A stretch of DNA of 36,723 bases from Caulobacter segnis (GTDB lineage Bacteria > Pseudomonadota > Alphaproteobacteria > Caulobacterales > Caulobacteraceae): NCBI RefSeq assembly GCF_003243465.1, contig NZ_QFQZ01000048.1, positions 1 to 36,723 on the forward strand. Reading direction: 5' to 3'. The translations under genes were made by a program, and so were the position numbers. Shown here piece after piece: positions 1 to 7,718 of this stretch. Position 1 is the stretch's first letter, and each line of letters starts with the position of its first letter. Below the pieces are notes generated by a model. That model ran no database searches. It was not told the DNA's origin and was given only the letters and a program-made list of their open reading frames with translations.

Positions 1-2
1 TG

Positions 3-473
<471 letters not shown>

Positions 474-475
474 CG

Positions 476-1309
476 ATGACCGTCGAAACCCTCTCCACCC
501 ACCGCGTGCACGGCGGAACGCTGCGCTACTGCAAGCACGACAGCACCAGCACCGGCACGCCGATGAAGTTCACGGTGTGGACGCCGGACGGGGAGGGGCC
601 TTTCCCCTACCTCGTCTGGCTGTCGGGCCTGACCTGTACCGAGGACAATTTCACGGTGAAGTCGGGCGCATACGAGCACGCCGCCAAGCACGGGATTGCG
701 ATCGTCGCGCCAGACACCTCTCCGCGCGGCGAAGGCGTCGCCGACGACCCGGCCTACGACCTGGGGCAGGGGGCGGGCTTCTATGTCGACGCCACGGAGG
801 CCCCGTGGGCGCCGCACTTCAAGATGCACTCGTACGTCACCGGTGACCTCCTGGAGGCGGTGGAGGGCGCGTTCCCGCTGGACGGCGCGCGCAAAGGGAT
901 TTTCGGCCACTCGATGGGCGGCCACGGGGCCCTGACCATCGCCCTGAAGCATCCCGAGCTCTTCAAGTCGGTCAGCGCCTTCGCGCCGATCGTCTCGCCG
1001 CTGAACTGCCCTTGGGGCGACAAGGCGCTGACGGCGTATCTGGGCCCGGATCGCGCGGCCTGGCGGCCCTACGACGCCTGCGCCCTGATCGAGGACGGCA
1101 AGGGCGGAAGCTTCGACGACATCCTGATCGACCAGGGGCTTTCGGACAACTTCCTGGAAAGCCAACTGAAGCCCGAACTGATCGAAGCCGCCGCCGCCAA
1201 GGCCGGCCGGAAGGTCACGGTCCGGCGGCGGGAAGGCTACGACCACAGCTACTTCTTCATCACGAGCTTCATCGGGGATCACCTGGCGTTCCACGCCGCG
1301 TGCCTCTAG
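476..1309 (+). CDS. fghA: S-formylglutathione hydrolase
   Basis: A 277-residue cytosolic esterase that hydrolyses S-formylglutathione to formate and glutathione, completing glutathione-dependent formaldehyde detoxification. Seen: the esterase D-type motif GHSMGGHGAL with nucleophile Ser146, Asp224 in QGLSDNFL and His257 in GYDHSYFF as the likely rest of the triad, and the conserved N-terminal segment WLSGLTCTEDNF. Length matches the family (~275-280). The ATG at 476 lies 2 bases after the dehydrogenase stop, so the two genes are almost certainly co-transcribed and translationally coupled. The frame stays open upstream inside the dehydrogenase gene, but residues there are not conserved-looking. 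Its TAG stop overlaps the convergent stop of the next gene by 3 bases. Confidence 0.96.
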   Translation: MTVETLSTHRVHGGTLRYCKHDSTSTGTPMKFTVWTPDGEGPFPYLVWLSGLTCTEDNFTVKSGAYEHAAKHGIAIVAPDTSPRGEGVADDPAYDLGQGAGFYVDATEAPWAPHFKMHSYVTGDLLEAVEGAFPLDGARKGIFGHSMGGHGALTIALKHPELFKSVSAFAPIVSPLNCPWGDKALTAYLGPDRAAWRPYDACALIEDGKGGSFDDILIDQGLSDNFLESQLKPELIEAAAAKAGRKVTVRRREGYDHSYFFITSFIGDHLAFHAACL

Positions 1310-2433
1310 GCGCGGGCGGGGACCGGAGCCTGTTCCGCGACCAGGCAGGGGGCGTGGAACAGGACGCCGCTCCAGGCGCCGCGGACGGTGCGGACCGCGA
1401 CGATCACCCAGACGGCGGCCAGCACGGCGATCAGCGATTGACCCAGGGCGCCGAGCGCAGGGATGGGCAGGAGGCGGGCCAGCTTCAGTGTGGCCAGGGT
1501 GAAGACCCCCAACGGGAAGGTGTAGCCCCACCAGCCTAGGTTGAAGGGCAGGCCGATGCGCAGCTGGCGCATCGTGATCAGCGCCGCCATCATCAGCCAC
1601 CACAGACCATAACCCCACAGCAGCAGGCCGCCCAGCAGACTGGTCCCGCGGAAGACGCCGGCCAAGGCGGTCAGGTCTGCCTGGCCCAGCACGTTTGGTG
1701 CAGCGTCGCCGAGCAGCAGCAGAGCGAGGGCGCCGGTGCCGATGGGACCCAGCGCCAGCCAGCTGGTCGCCGCCATGCCCGCCTCGGGCAGCTTGTGCAG
1801 CGCCATCCGCAACACCAGCACGGTCAGGATGCTCAGCGCCAGCGGGACGGAGAGCGCCCAGAGCACGTAGCTTGTGACCAGCACGTCCAGCCTGGCCGTC
1901 GGGTCCGCAAGATGGGGGATCAGCAGGCCGCCGCTGGCCGCCGCCACTTCCGCCGGCACGATCGGCAGCAGCCACACGGCCGTCATCCGCTCGATGCCGT
2001 GCTCCTGACGGGTGAACATCATCAGCGGCACGGCCAGGCCGCAGGCGATCGCCAGCAGGACGTCGATCCGCCACAGGGTCTCGGCGATCGCGATGGCCGA
2101 CGGGCCGATCAGCTCGGGCCCAAACGTCAGGAAGCCGTTGACGATCGTCGCCAGGCCCATCGGCGCGCAGCCGAAGAACATCGACATGACCGGATGCTCG
2201 AAAATCTTCCGCGCTTCGTGTGGAAACAGCGTCCAGCGCGCGGCGTAGAGGCCGCTGAACAGGCAGAACAGCGCGATATTCACCAGCCAGAGTATCTGGC
2301 CAAGCGTCCGCAGCGGTGTCTGCGCCAAGGCGAGGGCGAGCACGCCCGTGCCCATGGTGACCGCGAACCAGTTCGGCGTGAACTGCCGCACGACGTCGCG
2401 CTGGGTGGCGAAGGGGATACGAGGGGCAGTCAT
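1306..2433 (-). CDS. TDT/SLAC1-family transporter (TehA- or sulfite-exporter-like)
   Basis: A 375-residue integral membrane protein with about ten hydrophobic helices. It belongs to the tellurite-resistance/dicarboxylate transporter (TDT) family, recognisable from the opening FTPNWFAVTMGTGVLALAL. Known members export sulfite (Ssu1), C4-dicarboxylates (Mae1) or act as anion channels (SLAC1, TehA), and the substrate cannot be read from sequence. I chose the ATG at 2433 because AAGGA lies at good distance upstream. A start at 2469 would add 12 unlikely residues. The gene follows a LysR regulator on the same strand, and the 80-base gap contains an AT-rich palindrome, so regulation by that LysR protein is likely. 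The 3' end overlaps the convergent fghA stop. Confidence 0.88.
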   Translation of the reverse strand: MTAPRIPFATQRDVVRQFTPNWFAVTMGTGVLALALAQTPLRTLGQILWLVNIALFCLFSGLYAARWTLFPHEARKIFEHPVMSMFFGCAPMGLATIVNGFLTFGPELIGPSAIAIAETLWRIDVLLAIACGLAVPLMMFTRQEHGIERMTAVWLLPIVPAEVAAASGGLLIPHLADPTARLDVLVTSYVLWALSVPLALSILTVLVLRMALHKLPEAGMAATSWLALGPIGTGALALLLLGDAAPNVLGQADLTALAGVFRGTSLLGGLLLWGYGLWWLMMAALITMRQLRIGLPFNLGWWGYTFPLGVFTLATLKLARLLPIPALGALGQSLIAVLAAVWVIVAVRTVRGAWSGVLFHAPCLVAEQAPVPARA

Positions 2434-2497
2434 GGAACGATCCTTTCGACCGCCGTCATGCACCCACAATGATCATTCGTTCCAACGTGTTATTTAG

Positions 2498-2517
2498 ATA
2501 ATTCCGTTCTGTATTAT
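2498..2517 (-). promoter_or_regulatory. LysR-type operator-like palindrome upstream of the TDT transporter gene
   Basis: ATAAT and ATTAT form a perfect 5-bp inverted repeat separated by 10 bases, in a strikingly AT-rich patch within GC-rich DNA. The arrangement resembles the T-N11-A boxes of LysR-type regulators. It overlaps the stop codon of the upstream LysR gene and sits 65-84 bases before the transporter start. A second perfect palindrome, AATGATCATT, lies at 2468-2477. Binding is inferred. Confidence 0.45.
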
Positions 2518-3395
2518 CGAACAATCCTCAGCTCCGCTAGGAAGGCCTCTCCTGCCTTCCCACGCCAGCGGTCTTTGTGGCGTACGAGCCAATAGGCGCG
2601 AGGCGGCAAGTCGAACGGGACCTCGACCAGCGTGCCGGCCGCGAGGCTCGCCGCCGCGACACTGCGCGACAGCACGCCCGCGCCCATGCCGGACTCGATC
2701 GCGCCTCGAACCGGTTCATTGTCGGGGAGAGTTATGGCGATCGAGACGGCGGCGGGATCGATATCGGCCCGCTCCAGCAAGAGGTCGAACGCCGCTCGCG
2801 TGCCCGAGCCCGGCTCGCGCAGCACCCATGCCGTATCCAGGAGGTCGGCCGCGCGGGGAGGGGACCTCGCCCAAGGGTGATCGGGCGCAACCAGGATAAC
2901 CGGCTGATCCTGGTCGACGACGCTGACGTCCAGCGCCGGATTTTCGACGGGGCCCTCGACGAAGCCGAGTTCGGCCAGGCCCTCGGCCACGGCTTCGGCG
3001 ACCTGACGCGTATTGCCGATGGTGACGTCCAGGACGATCCCCGGCCAGGCGCGACGGAAGGCGGCCAGGCGCGCCGGCAGCCAATAGCTGGCGATCGTCT
3101 GGCTGGCCTGTATCGACAGCCGCCCACGCGACAGGTCGCCCAGGTTCGTCAGCGCGGCTTCCGCCGCCTCGGCGCGCGACAGCACCGCCTTGGCTTCCGC
3201 AAGGAAGACTTGTCCGGCCGGGTTCAGGACGATGTTGCGGCCGACGCGGTCGAACAGCGCAACCCCGTGTCGGTTCTCGAGCGCCGCCACCGCGCTCGAG
3301 ACCGCCGACTGGGTCAGGTTCAGCTCACGCGCGGCCTGGGTCACATGCTGCCGCTCTGCCACGGCGACGAAGATGCGGAGCTGTTCCAGGGTCAT
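2514..3395 (-). CDS. LysR-family transcriptional regulator
   Basis: A 293-residue regulator with an N-terminal winged helix-turn-helix (residues ~2-60, MTLEQLRIFVAVAERQHVT then LNLTQSAVSSAVAALE) and a C-terminal substrate-binding-like effector domain (~90-290). The sequence style resembles the CysL/YeiE branch, which in other bacteria responds to sulfur metabolites including sulfite. That is family knowledge and not proof here. It is encoded immediately upstream of, and co-directional with, the TDT transporter gene, so the two probably form a regulator-exporter unit. The ATG at 3395 gives the canonical LysR start. The 124-base gap upstream to the divergent lipoprotein gene holds the promoters. 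Confidence 0.93.
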   Translation of the reverse strand: MTLEQLRIFVAVAERQHVTQAARELNLTQSAVSSAVAALENRHGVALFDRVGRNIVLNPAGQVFLAEAKAVLSRAEAAEAALTNLGDLSRGRLSIQASQTIASYWLPARLAAFRRAWPGIVLDVTIGNTRQVAEAVAEGLAELGFVEGPVENPALDVSVVDQDQPVILVAPDHPWARSPPRAADLLDTAWVLREPGSGTRAAFDLLLERADIDPAAVSIAITLPDNEPVRGAIESGMGAGVLSRSVAAASLAAGTLVEVPFDLPPRAYWLVRHKDRWRGKAGEAFLAELRIVR

Positions 3396-3519
3396 GTCGC
3401 AGGTTTAAGGCCGCGGTCCTCGCCGGTCCACGCCGCCCGGTTGTGACTCTTTCGTAATTCATCCTGGGTTCAGGCGGTGGGCGCTCTTCTCACGGTCAAG
3501 CTGACTGGAGGGGAAATCC

Positions 3520-3900
3520 ATGAAACTCGCACCGCTCGCCGCCGTGATCGCCCTGGGCCTGAGCACCTCGGCCTGCGTCATCATCGACGCCGACGAGGGC
3601 CATCACGACATCTCCGTGACCAAGGGCTTGTCCGAGAGCCTTGAGCCGCTGCAGGCGGTTCGGGTGGAGCGGGACGATCTCGTCATTCGCGTCTCGTCCA
3701 ACGGCTGCACGCGCTCGGACGACTTCGCCGTCGAGAGCCAGCGCCGCGACGGCCTGGCCGCCTTCACCTTCACTCGCAAGCGCCCGGACATGTGCCGCGC
3801 GCTGGTCGCCGAGGGTGTCGAGCTGCGCTATCCGCTGGAGACGTTCGGCGTGGCTCGTGGCGACAGGATCCGCGTGCGCAATCCGCTGGTTCGGCCGTAA
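3520..3900 (+). CDS. Small lipoprotein of unknown function (paralogue of the protein at 6292-6660)
   Basis: A 126-residue protein with an N-terminal signal peptide ending in a lipobox-like LSTSAC, giving lipidation at Cys19. The mature part contains two further cysteines, Cys58 (SNGC) and Cys89 (PDMC), a run of basic and hydrophobic residues alternating as in beta strands, and an ending GDRIRVRNPL. A GGAGG Shine-Dalgarno lies before the ATG. No function is recognised. It is clearly related to the Tat-type lipoprotein at 6292-6660: both share LEPL-AV--ER, IR--S-GC, F-R-R---C and RG--I---NP in the same order. Likely membrane-anchored in the periplasm. Confidence 0.82.
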   Translation: MKLAPLAAVIALGLSTSACVIIDADEGHHDISVTKGLSESLEPLQAVRVERDDLVIRVSSNGCTRSDDFAVESQRRDGLAAFTFTRKRPDMCRALVAEGVELRYPLETFGVARGDRIRVRNPLVRP

Positions 3901-3909
3901 GCGCGGGCA

Positions 3910-3935
3910 GGGCGGGGAAGATTGACTCCCCGCCC
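3910..3935 (+). terminator. GC-rich hairpin after the lipoprotein gene (weak terminator candidate)
   Basis: GGGCGGGGA at 3910-3918 pairs perfectly with TCCCCGCCC at 3927-3935 around an 8-base loop. It starts 9 bases after the stop codon. There is no T-run after it, so it may stabilise the 3' end rather than terminate by itself. Confidence 0.4.
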
Positions 3936-4074
3936 GCCATCCATCATAAACCGCGCCTTCACGCCGCCGGCTCGCCGCGCGGCGCGATGACCTTATGACG
4001 GATTGACCCGAAGCCGCCGTTGCGATCGCACCTCTCTCGAGGGGAGCCGGCCCGGATCGTTAGAAAGAACGACT

Positions 4075-4692
4075 ATGTCGAAGCGCCATAGCGCCAAGTA
4101 CAAAATCGACCGCCGCATGGGTGAAAACCTGTGGGGCCGTCCGAAGTCCCCGGTCAACCAGCGCTCGTACGGTCCCGGCCAGCACGGCCAGCGCCGCAAG
4201 AGCAAGGTGTCGGACTTCGGTCTGCAGCTGCGCGCCAAGCAAAAGCTGAAGGGCTACTACGGTAACCTGACCGAAAAGCAGTTCGCCCGCACCTACGAGG
4301 AAGCCGCCCGTCGCAAGGGTAACACCTCGGAGAACCTGATCGGCCTGCTGGAATCGCGCCTGGACGCCATCGTCTACCGCGCCAAGTTCGTGCCGACCCC
4401 GTTCGCGGCTCGCCAGTTCGTCAACCACGGCCACGTCCTGGTCAACGGCAAGCGCGTCAACATCCCGTCGTACCGCTGCAAGGCCGGCGACGTGATCACC
4501 GTCCGTGAAAAGTCGCGCAACATGGCCCTGGTGCTGGAGTCGCTGGCCTCGAACGAACGTGACTTCTGCGAGTACGTCTCGGTCGAAGCCAAGTCGATGA
4601 CCGCCACCTTCGTCCGCGCTCCGGAACTGTCGGAAGTTCCGTATCCGGTGAAGATGGAACCGAACCTCGTCGTCGAATTCTACGCTTCGTAA
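4075..4692 (+). CDS. rpsD: 30S ribosomal protein S4
   Basis: A 205-residue protein with the full S4 layout: an N-terminal ribosomal S4 domain (SKRHSAKYKIDRRMGENLWG) and a C-terminal S4 RNA-binding domain (~residues 95-160, LESRLDAIVYRAKFVPT, VNGKRVNIPSY). S4 binds 16S rRNA early in small-subunit assembly. The ATG at 4075 gives exactly the usual length, although the frame remains open for 24 codons upstream. The gene stands alone here, not in the rpsM-rpsK-rpoA-rplQ operon used by gamma-proteobacteria. A strong intrinsic terminator follows. Confidence 0.98.
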   Translation: MSKRHSAKYKIDRRMGENLWGRPKSPVNQRSYGPGQHGQRRKSKVSDFGLQLRAKQKLKGYYGNLTEKQFARTYEEAARRKGNTSENLIGLLESRLDAIVYRAKFVPTPFAARQFVNHGHVLVNGKRVNIPSYRCKAGDVITVREKSRNMALVLESLASNERDFCEYVSVEAKSMTATFVRAPELSEVPYPVKMEPNLVVEFYAS

Positions 4693-4720
4693 GCGTCGGA
4701 TCCGAAACGACACGGAAAAG

Positions 4721-4747
4721 GCCCCGGAGCGATCCGGGGCTTTTTTT
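4721..4747 (+). terminator. Rho-independent terminator of rpsD
   Basis: GCCCCGGA (4721-4728) pairs perfectly with TCCGGGGC (4733-4740) around the tetraloop GCGA and is followed at once by seven T residues. It lies 28 bases after the rpsD stop. Confidence 0.95.
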
Positions 4748-4959
4748 GTTTTCCGGCCCTTGAACCGCGATGGGCGGCTGCATAGGTCTGGATCAGCGGG
4801 ACCGGGCCCCTCTGGCGAGCGATGCAAGCGCTCGTGATGTCGGACCGCATCGGGTGTTCTCGATGTCTTGGGTCCGGCCGCCTATGCCCCCCTCCCCAAA
4901 AGGCGCCGCCTCAGGCCGGGAACACCCGATCCATCCTTTTTGGACCGGAGGTTCCTTGA

Positions 4960-5268
4960 ATGCCGCTTCTGATGTGCCCCAATTGCGACGGCTCCATGCA
5001 GACCGTGCAACGCGCCGGCGTCGAGTTCGACATGTGCCCGCGCTGCCGCGGCGTGTGGCTGGACCGGGGCGAGCTCGAGAAGCTGATGACGCTGGAGCGC
5101 GAAGAGACCCAGGCCATCTACGGCCAGCCGCGCCCCTATAGCCGCCCCGACCATCACCACGACCACCGCGCCAGCGGCTACCGTCGAGACGATGACGATC
5201 ACCATCGCGGCGGAGCCTATGGCTACAAGAAGAAAAAGCGTTTCGACCTGTTCGACATCTTCGACTGA
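4960..5268 (+). CDS. TFIIB-type zinc-ribbon protein with His/Asp-rich tail
   Basis: A 102-residue protein. Residues 5-45 form a zf-TFIIB zinc ribbon: MCPNC, then MCPRCRGVWLDRGELEKLM, the hallmark CxxC...CxxCxGxWLDxGELE of this bacterial family. Residues ~60-85 are very rich in His, Asp and Arg (DHHHDH, DDDDHH), followed by a basic KKKKR stretch and the ending FDLFDIFD. GGAGG lies 8 bases before the ATG. It precedes htpX by 11 bases, so the two are probably one operon. The biochemical role of this family is not established. A metal-binding or adaptor role for the tail is my inference. Confidence 0.88.
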   Translation: MPLLMCPNCDGSMQTVQRAGVEFDMCPRCRGVWLDRGELEKLMTLEREETQAIYGQPRPYSRPDHHHDHRASGYRRDDDDHHRGGAYGYKKKKRFDLFDIFD

Positions 5269-5279
5269 CGGCTAGACCG

Positions 5280-6233
5280 ATGAACCACTTCAAGACCTAC
5301 ATGCTGCTCGCGGGCCTGACGGCCCTGTTCGCCGGCGCCGGCTACCTGATCGGCGGTCCGACCGGCATGGCGATCGCCCTGGCCCTGGCCGTGGCGATGA
5401 ACGCCTTCTCGTACTGGAACGCCGACAAGATCGTGCTGCGCACCTATGGCGCGGTCGAGGTCGACGAGACCCACCCGGAGCCGCTGATCCGCAACTACGC
5501 CGCCGACGTGGTGGAGATGGCGGCCAAGGCCGGCCTGCCGCGCCCCCGCATCACGGTCATCGACAGCCCTCAGCCGAACGCCTTCGCCACCGGCCGCGAC
5601 CCCGCCCATGCGGCCGTGGCCGCCAGCACGGGCCTGCTGTCGCTGCTGACCCGCGACGAGATCCGGGGCGTGATGGCCCACGAGTTGGCCCACGTGAAGA
5701 ACCGCGACACCCTGACCATGACCGTGACGGCGACGATCGCCGGCGCGATCTCGGCCCTGGCCAATTTCGCCTTCTTCTTCGGCGGCTCACGCGACGAGGA
5801 AGGCAATGGCGGCGGGATCGGCGGCATGATCGGCGCCATCGCCATCGCCATCCTGGCGCCGATCGCCGCCATGCTGGTGCAGATGGCCATCAGCCGCGCC
5901 CGCGAGTATGAGGCCGACCGCGTCGGCGCCCAGATCGCCGGCGATCCGGACTCCCTGGCCCGCGCGCTGGAGAAGATCGAGGCCTACGCCCGCGGCGGCT
6001 ACGAGAACGTCCAGGCCGAGCGCAATCCGGCCACGGCCCACATGTTCATCATCAACCCGCTGGCGGGTAAGGGCGCTGACAACTTGTTCTCGACCCACCC
6101 GGCGACCCATAACCGCGTCGAGGCCCTGATGAAGCTGGGCGTCTCGCGCCAGGCCCGGCGTCCCGTCGCGACGATGGCGACCGTCTCCGCGGTCCCGCCC
6201 AGTTCCGGCCGCGAACCTGGTCCCTGGGGGTAG
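5280..6233 (+). CDS. htpX: Membrane zinc metalloprotease HtpX (M48 family)
   Basis: A 317-residue inner-membrane protease that degrades misfolded membrane proteins. Seen: two N-terminal hydrophobic segments (~residues 5-45), the zinc motif HELAH at 134-138, two further membrane segments (~150-167 and ~183-202), and EYEADRVGA at 209-217, whose Glu should be the third zinc ligand. The cytosolic catalytic fold then ends in a STHPATHNRVEAL motif typical of HtpX. The C-terminal ~20 residues are Pro/Ser/Gly-rich and variable. Probably co-transcribed with the zinc-ribbon gene upstream. In other bacteria htpX is induced by envelope or heat stress; no such promoter is evident to me here. Confidence 0.96.
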   Translation: MNHFKTYMLLAGLTALFAGAGYLIGGPTGMAIALALAVAMNAFSYWNADKIVLRTYGAVEVDETHPEPLIRNYAADVVEMAAKAGLPRPRITVIDSPQPNAFATGRDPAHAAVAASTGLLSLLTRDEIRGVMAHELAHVKNRDTLTMTVTATIAGAISALANFAFFFGGSRDEEGNGGGIGGMIGAIAIAILAPIAAMLVQMAISRAREYEADRVGAQIAGDPDSLARALEKIEAYARGGYENVQAERNPATAHMFIINPLAGKGADNLFSTHPATHNRVEALMKLGVSRQARRPVATMATVSAVPPSSGREPGPWG

Positions 6234-6291
6234 CCAGTCGTCCCCCCTTGGGGGATGCTGAGGCTCCCGACGGTTCGAGCGTGTGGAGTGG

Positions 6292-6660
6292 ATGGCGAGC
6301 GGAGGCTCACGCAGGGGTTTCATGCTCGCCGGCGCGGCTTTCGCGCTGGCCGGCTGCGCGACCAGGCCCCGACTGATCGCCGGCGAGACCTGGCCGGAAC
6401 TCGAGCCGTTGCTGGCCGTCTCGCTGGAGCGACGCGCGGTCACGATCCGGATCGAAAGCCGAGGCTGCGCCGACCGCGCCAACATGGTGTTTCGTGTGGA
6501 CCGTAAGGAGGGACGGGCGGTGGTCGCCTTCGCCCGTCGTCGGCTGGAGACCTGCAAGGGCCCCAGGAGCTGGGCGGACATCACGTTCAGCTACGAGGAA
6601 CTCGGCTTGAAGCGGGGCGAGCAGATCGTGATCGCCAATCCAATAAGGTCCGATCGGTAG
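6292..6660 (+). CDS. Small Tat-exported lipoprotein of unknown function
   Basis: A 122-residue protein. The N-terminus carries SRRGFML, a good twin-arginine motif, followed by a hydrophobic stretch and the lipobox LAGC, so it should be exported folded by Tat and then lipidated. The mature domain is related to the lipoprotein at 3520-3900 (shared LEPL-AV--ER, IR--S-GC, F-R-R---C, RG--I---NP). I placed the start at the ATG 6292. A GTG at 6283 would add three residues, and neither has a strong Shine-Dalgarno. No function is recognised. Confidence 0.75.
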   Translation: MASGGSRRGFMLAGAAFALAGCATRPRLIAGETWPELEPLLAVSLERRAVTIRIESRGCADRANMVFRVDRKEGRAVVAFARRRLETCKGPRSWADITFSYEELGLKRGEQIVIANPIRSDR

Positions 6661-6676
6661 CGGCGAGGGGGCTCTG

Positions 6677-6916
6677 ATGTTCGGAAAAATCCGGAAGGCT
6701 TTCGGCAACTTCGCGGAAGATGTGGTGCGGGAGTCCCACGCGTGGAAGATCCAATGCACGAGCTGCGGCCGTCAACGCTCGCTGGCCTCGGTCGGCGGCA
6801 TCCGTTACGGCGGCTTTGGAACGAGCTACACGCTCGGCATGTGTTCGCAGTGCGGCGGCTTTCGCATGCTCCGAATCTACAAGCCGGAAAAGCCGCCTGC
6901 TAGCCCTTCGGCGTGA
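6677..6916 (+). CDS. Small protein with two CxxC motifs (putative zinc ribbon)
   Basis: A 79-residue protein of unknown function. CTSC (residues 27-30) and CSQC (56-59) are placed as in a zinc ribbon. Between them lies a Gly/Tyr-rich segment (GGIRYGGFGTSYTLG). The N-terminus (MFGKIRKAFGNFAEDVV) is amphipathic and basic. It begins 17 bases after the lipoprotein gene on the same strand with GGGGG upstream as a possible ribosome site. Its 3' end overlaps the convergent thioesterase gene by 17 bases. The ordered cysteine pairs argue that it is real. Confidence 0.65.
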   Translation: MFGKIRKAFGNFAEDVVRESHAWKIQCTSCGRQRSLASVGGIRYGGFGTSYTLGMCSQCGGFRMLRIYKPEKPPASPSA

Positions 6917-7316
6917 AGCGCTCGATCATCCACGGCAGGACACGCGCGGGCTTCTTGGCGGCGATGTCGATCAATACCCAGTCGGTGCGGCTCTGGGCGC
7001 ACATCTCGCCGTCGGGACCGTCGATGCGGACATAGCGCTCGAAGCGCGGTCCCTTCAGTTCGCCGACCCAGGTGTAGCCGACGGCGGTCTCGCCCAGCAG
7101 CAGTTCGCGGCGGTAGTCGATCTCGTGGCGGCGCGCGACCCAACTCCAGGGGGCGCGCTGCTCTTCGGTGGCCCAGGCCTCCCAGTGGGCGATCGCCAGG
7201 TCCTGCGCCCAGCCCAGATAGACCACGTTGTTGACGTGGCCGTTGGCGTCGATGTCCGACGCCCTGGGCTGGAAGGGCGCGGAAAAGGAGTCGCGCGGAG
7301 GCTCGAAGAGCTTCAC
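6900..7316 (-). CDS. Acyl-CoA thioesterase, hot-dog fold (4-hydroxybenzoyl-CoA thioesterase family)
   Basis: A 138-residue single hot-dog-domain protein. The segment SDIDANGHVNNVVYLGWAQD matches the family signature in which the Asp of DxNGHVNN is the usual catalytic acid; the end is ...VLPWMIERF. It is expected to hydrolyse an acyl-CoA thioester in the cytosol, with substrate unknown. It starts with GTG at 7316, overlapping the grxD stop in GTGA, so translation is probably coupled to grxD. Confidence 0.9.
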   Translation of the reverse strand: MKLFEPPRDSFSAPFQPRASDIDANGHVNNVVYLGWAQDLAIAHWEAWATEEQRAPWSWVARRHEIDYRRELLLGETAVGYTWVGELKGPRFERYVRIDGPDGEMCAQSRTDWVLIDIAAKKPARVLPWMIERFTPKG

Positions 7317-7654
7317 GCGGCCAGGACGCCCTGTTCGCTCAGGAAGGTCTTCAGTTCGCCCGACTGGAACATCTCGCGGACAATGTCGCTGCCGCCGACA
7401 AATTCGCCCTTCACGTAGAGCTGCGGGATAGTCGGCCAGTCGGTGAAGGTCTTGATGCCCTGCCGCAGGTCATCGTCCTGCAGGACGTCGACGCCGACGA
7501 ACTCGACGCCCAGGTGATCGAGGATCTGCACGACGACCGACGAGAAGCCACAGCGGGGCTGGTCGGGCACGCCCTTCATGAACACCACGACCGGATGCTC
7601 GGCCACGGTCTTGGCGATGAAGTCTAGGGCGGGGGAGGCGGCGGCGTCGGTCAT
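7313..7654 (-). CDS. grxD: Monothiol glutaredoxin (Grx4/GrxD family)
   Basis: A 113-residue glutaredoxin with the CGFS active site at residues 35-38 (PRCGFSS), the glutathione-binding WPTIPQLYV and the GG of FVGGSDIV. CGFS glutaredoxins bind a glutathione-ligated [2Fe-2S] cluster and hand it on, often in complex with a BolA protein. The bolA gene lies two genes upstream on the same strand, which fits. Length is standard. The 3' end overlaps the thioesterase start by 4 bases. Confidence 0.96.
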   Translation of the reverse strand: MTDAAASPALDFIAKTVAEHPVVVFMKGVPDQPRCGFSSVVVQILDHLGVEFVGVDVLQDDDLRQGIKTFTDWPTIPQLYVKGEFVGGSDIVREMFQSGELKTFLSEQGVLAA

Positions 7655-7718
7655 GGAGAAGGATCCTTGGCGAAGGCCCTCAGCTAGGCGCCCGGGCGAT
7701 TGGGGTCAAGTGCGGCGA

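Noticed and set aside
2434..2469. A 12-residue N-terminal extension of the TDT transporter
   Set aside because: The start at 2433 has a good ribosome site and the family-like beginning; the extension covers a palindrome.
4006..4031. A TTGACC-based housekeeping promoter for rpsD
   Set aside because: TTGACC is present at 4003-4008 but no acceptable -10 element lies at the proper distance.
4003..4074. An N-terminal extension of rpsD
   Set aside because: S4 has a fixed length near 205 residues beginning at ATG 4075; the upstream codons are leader.
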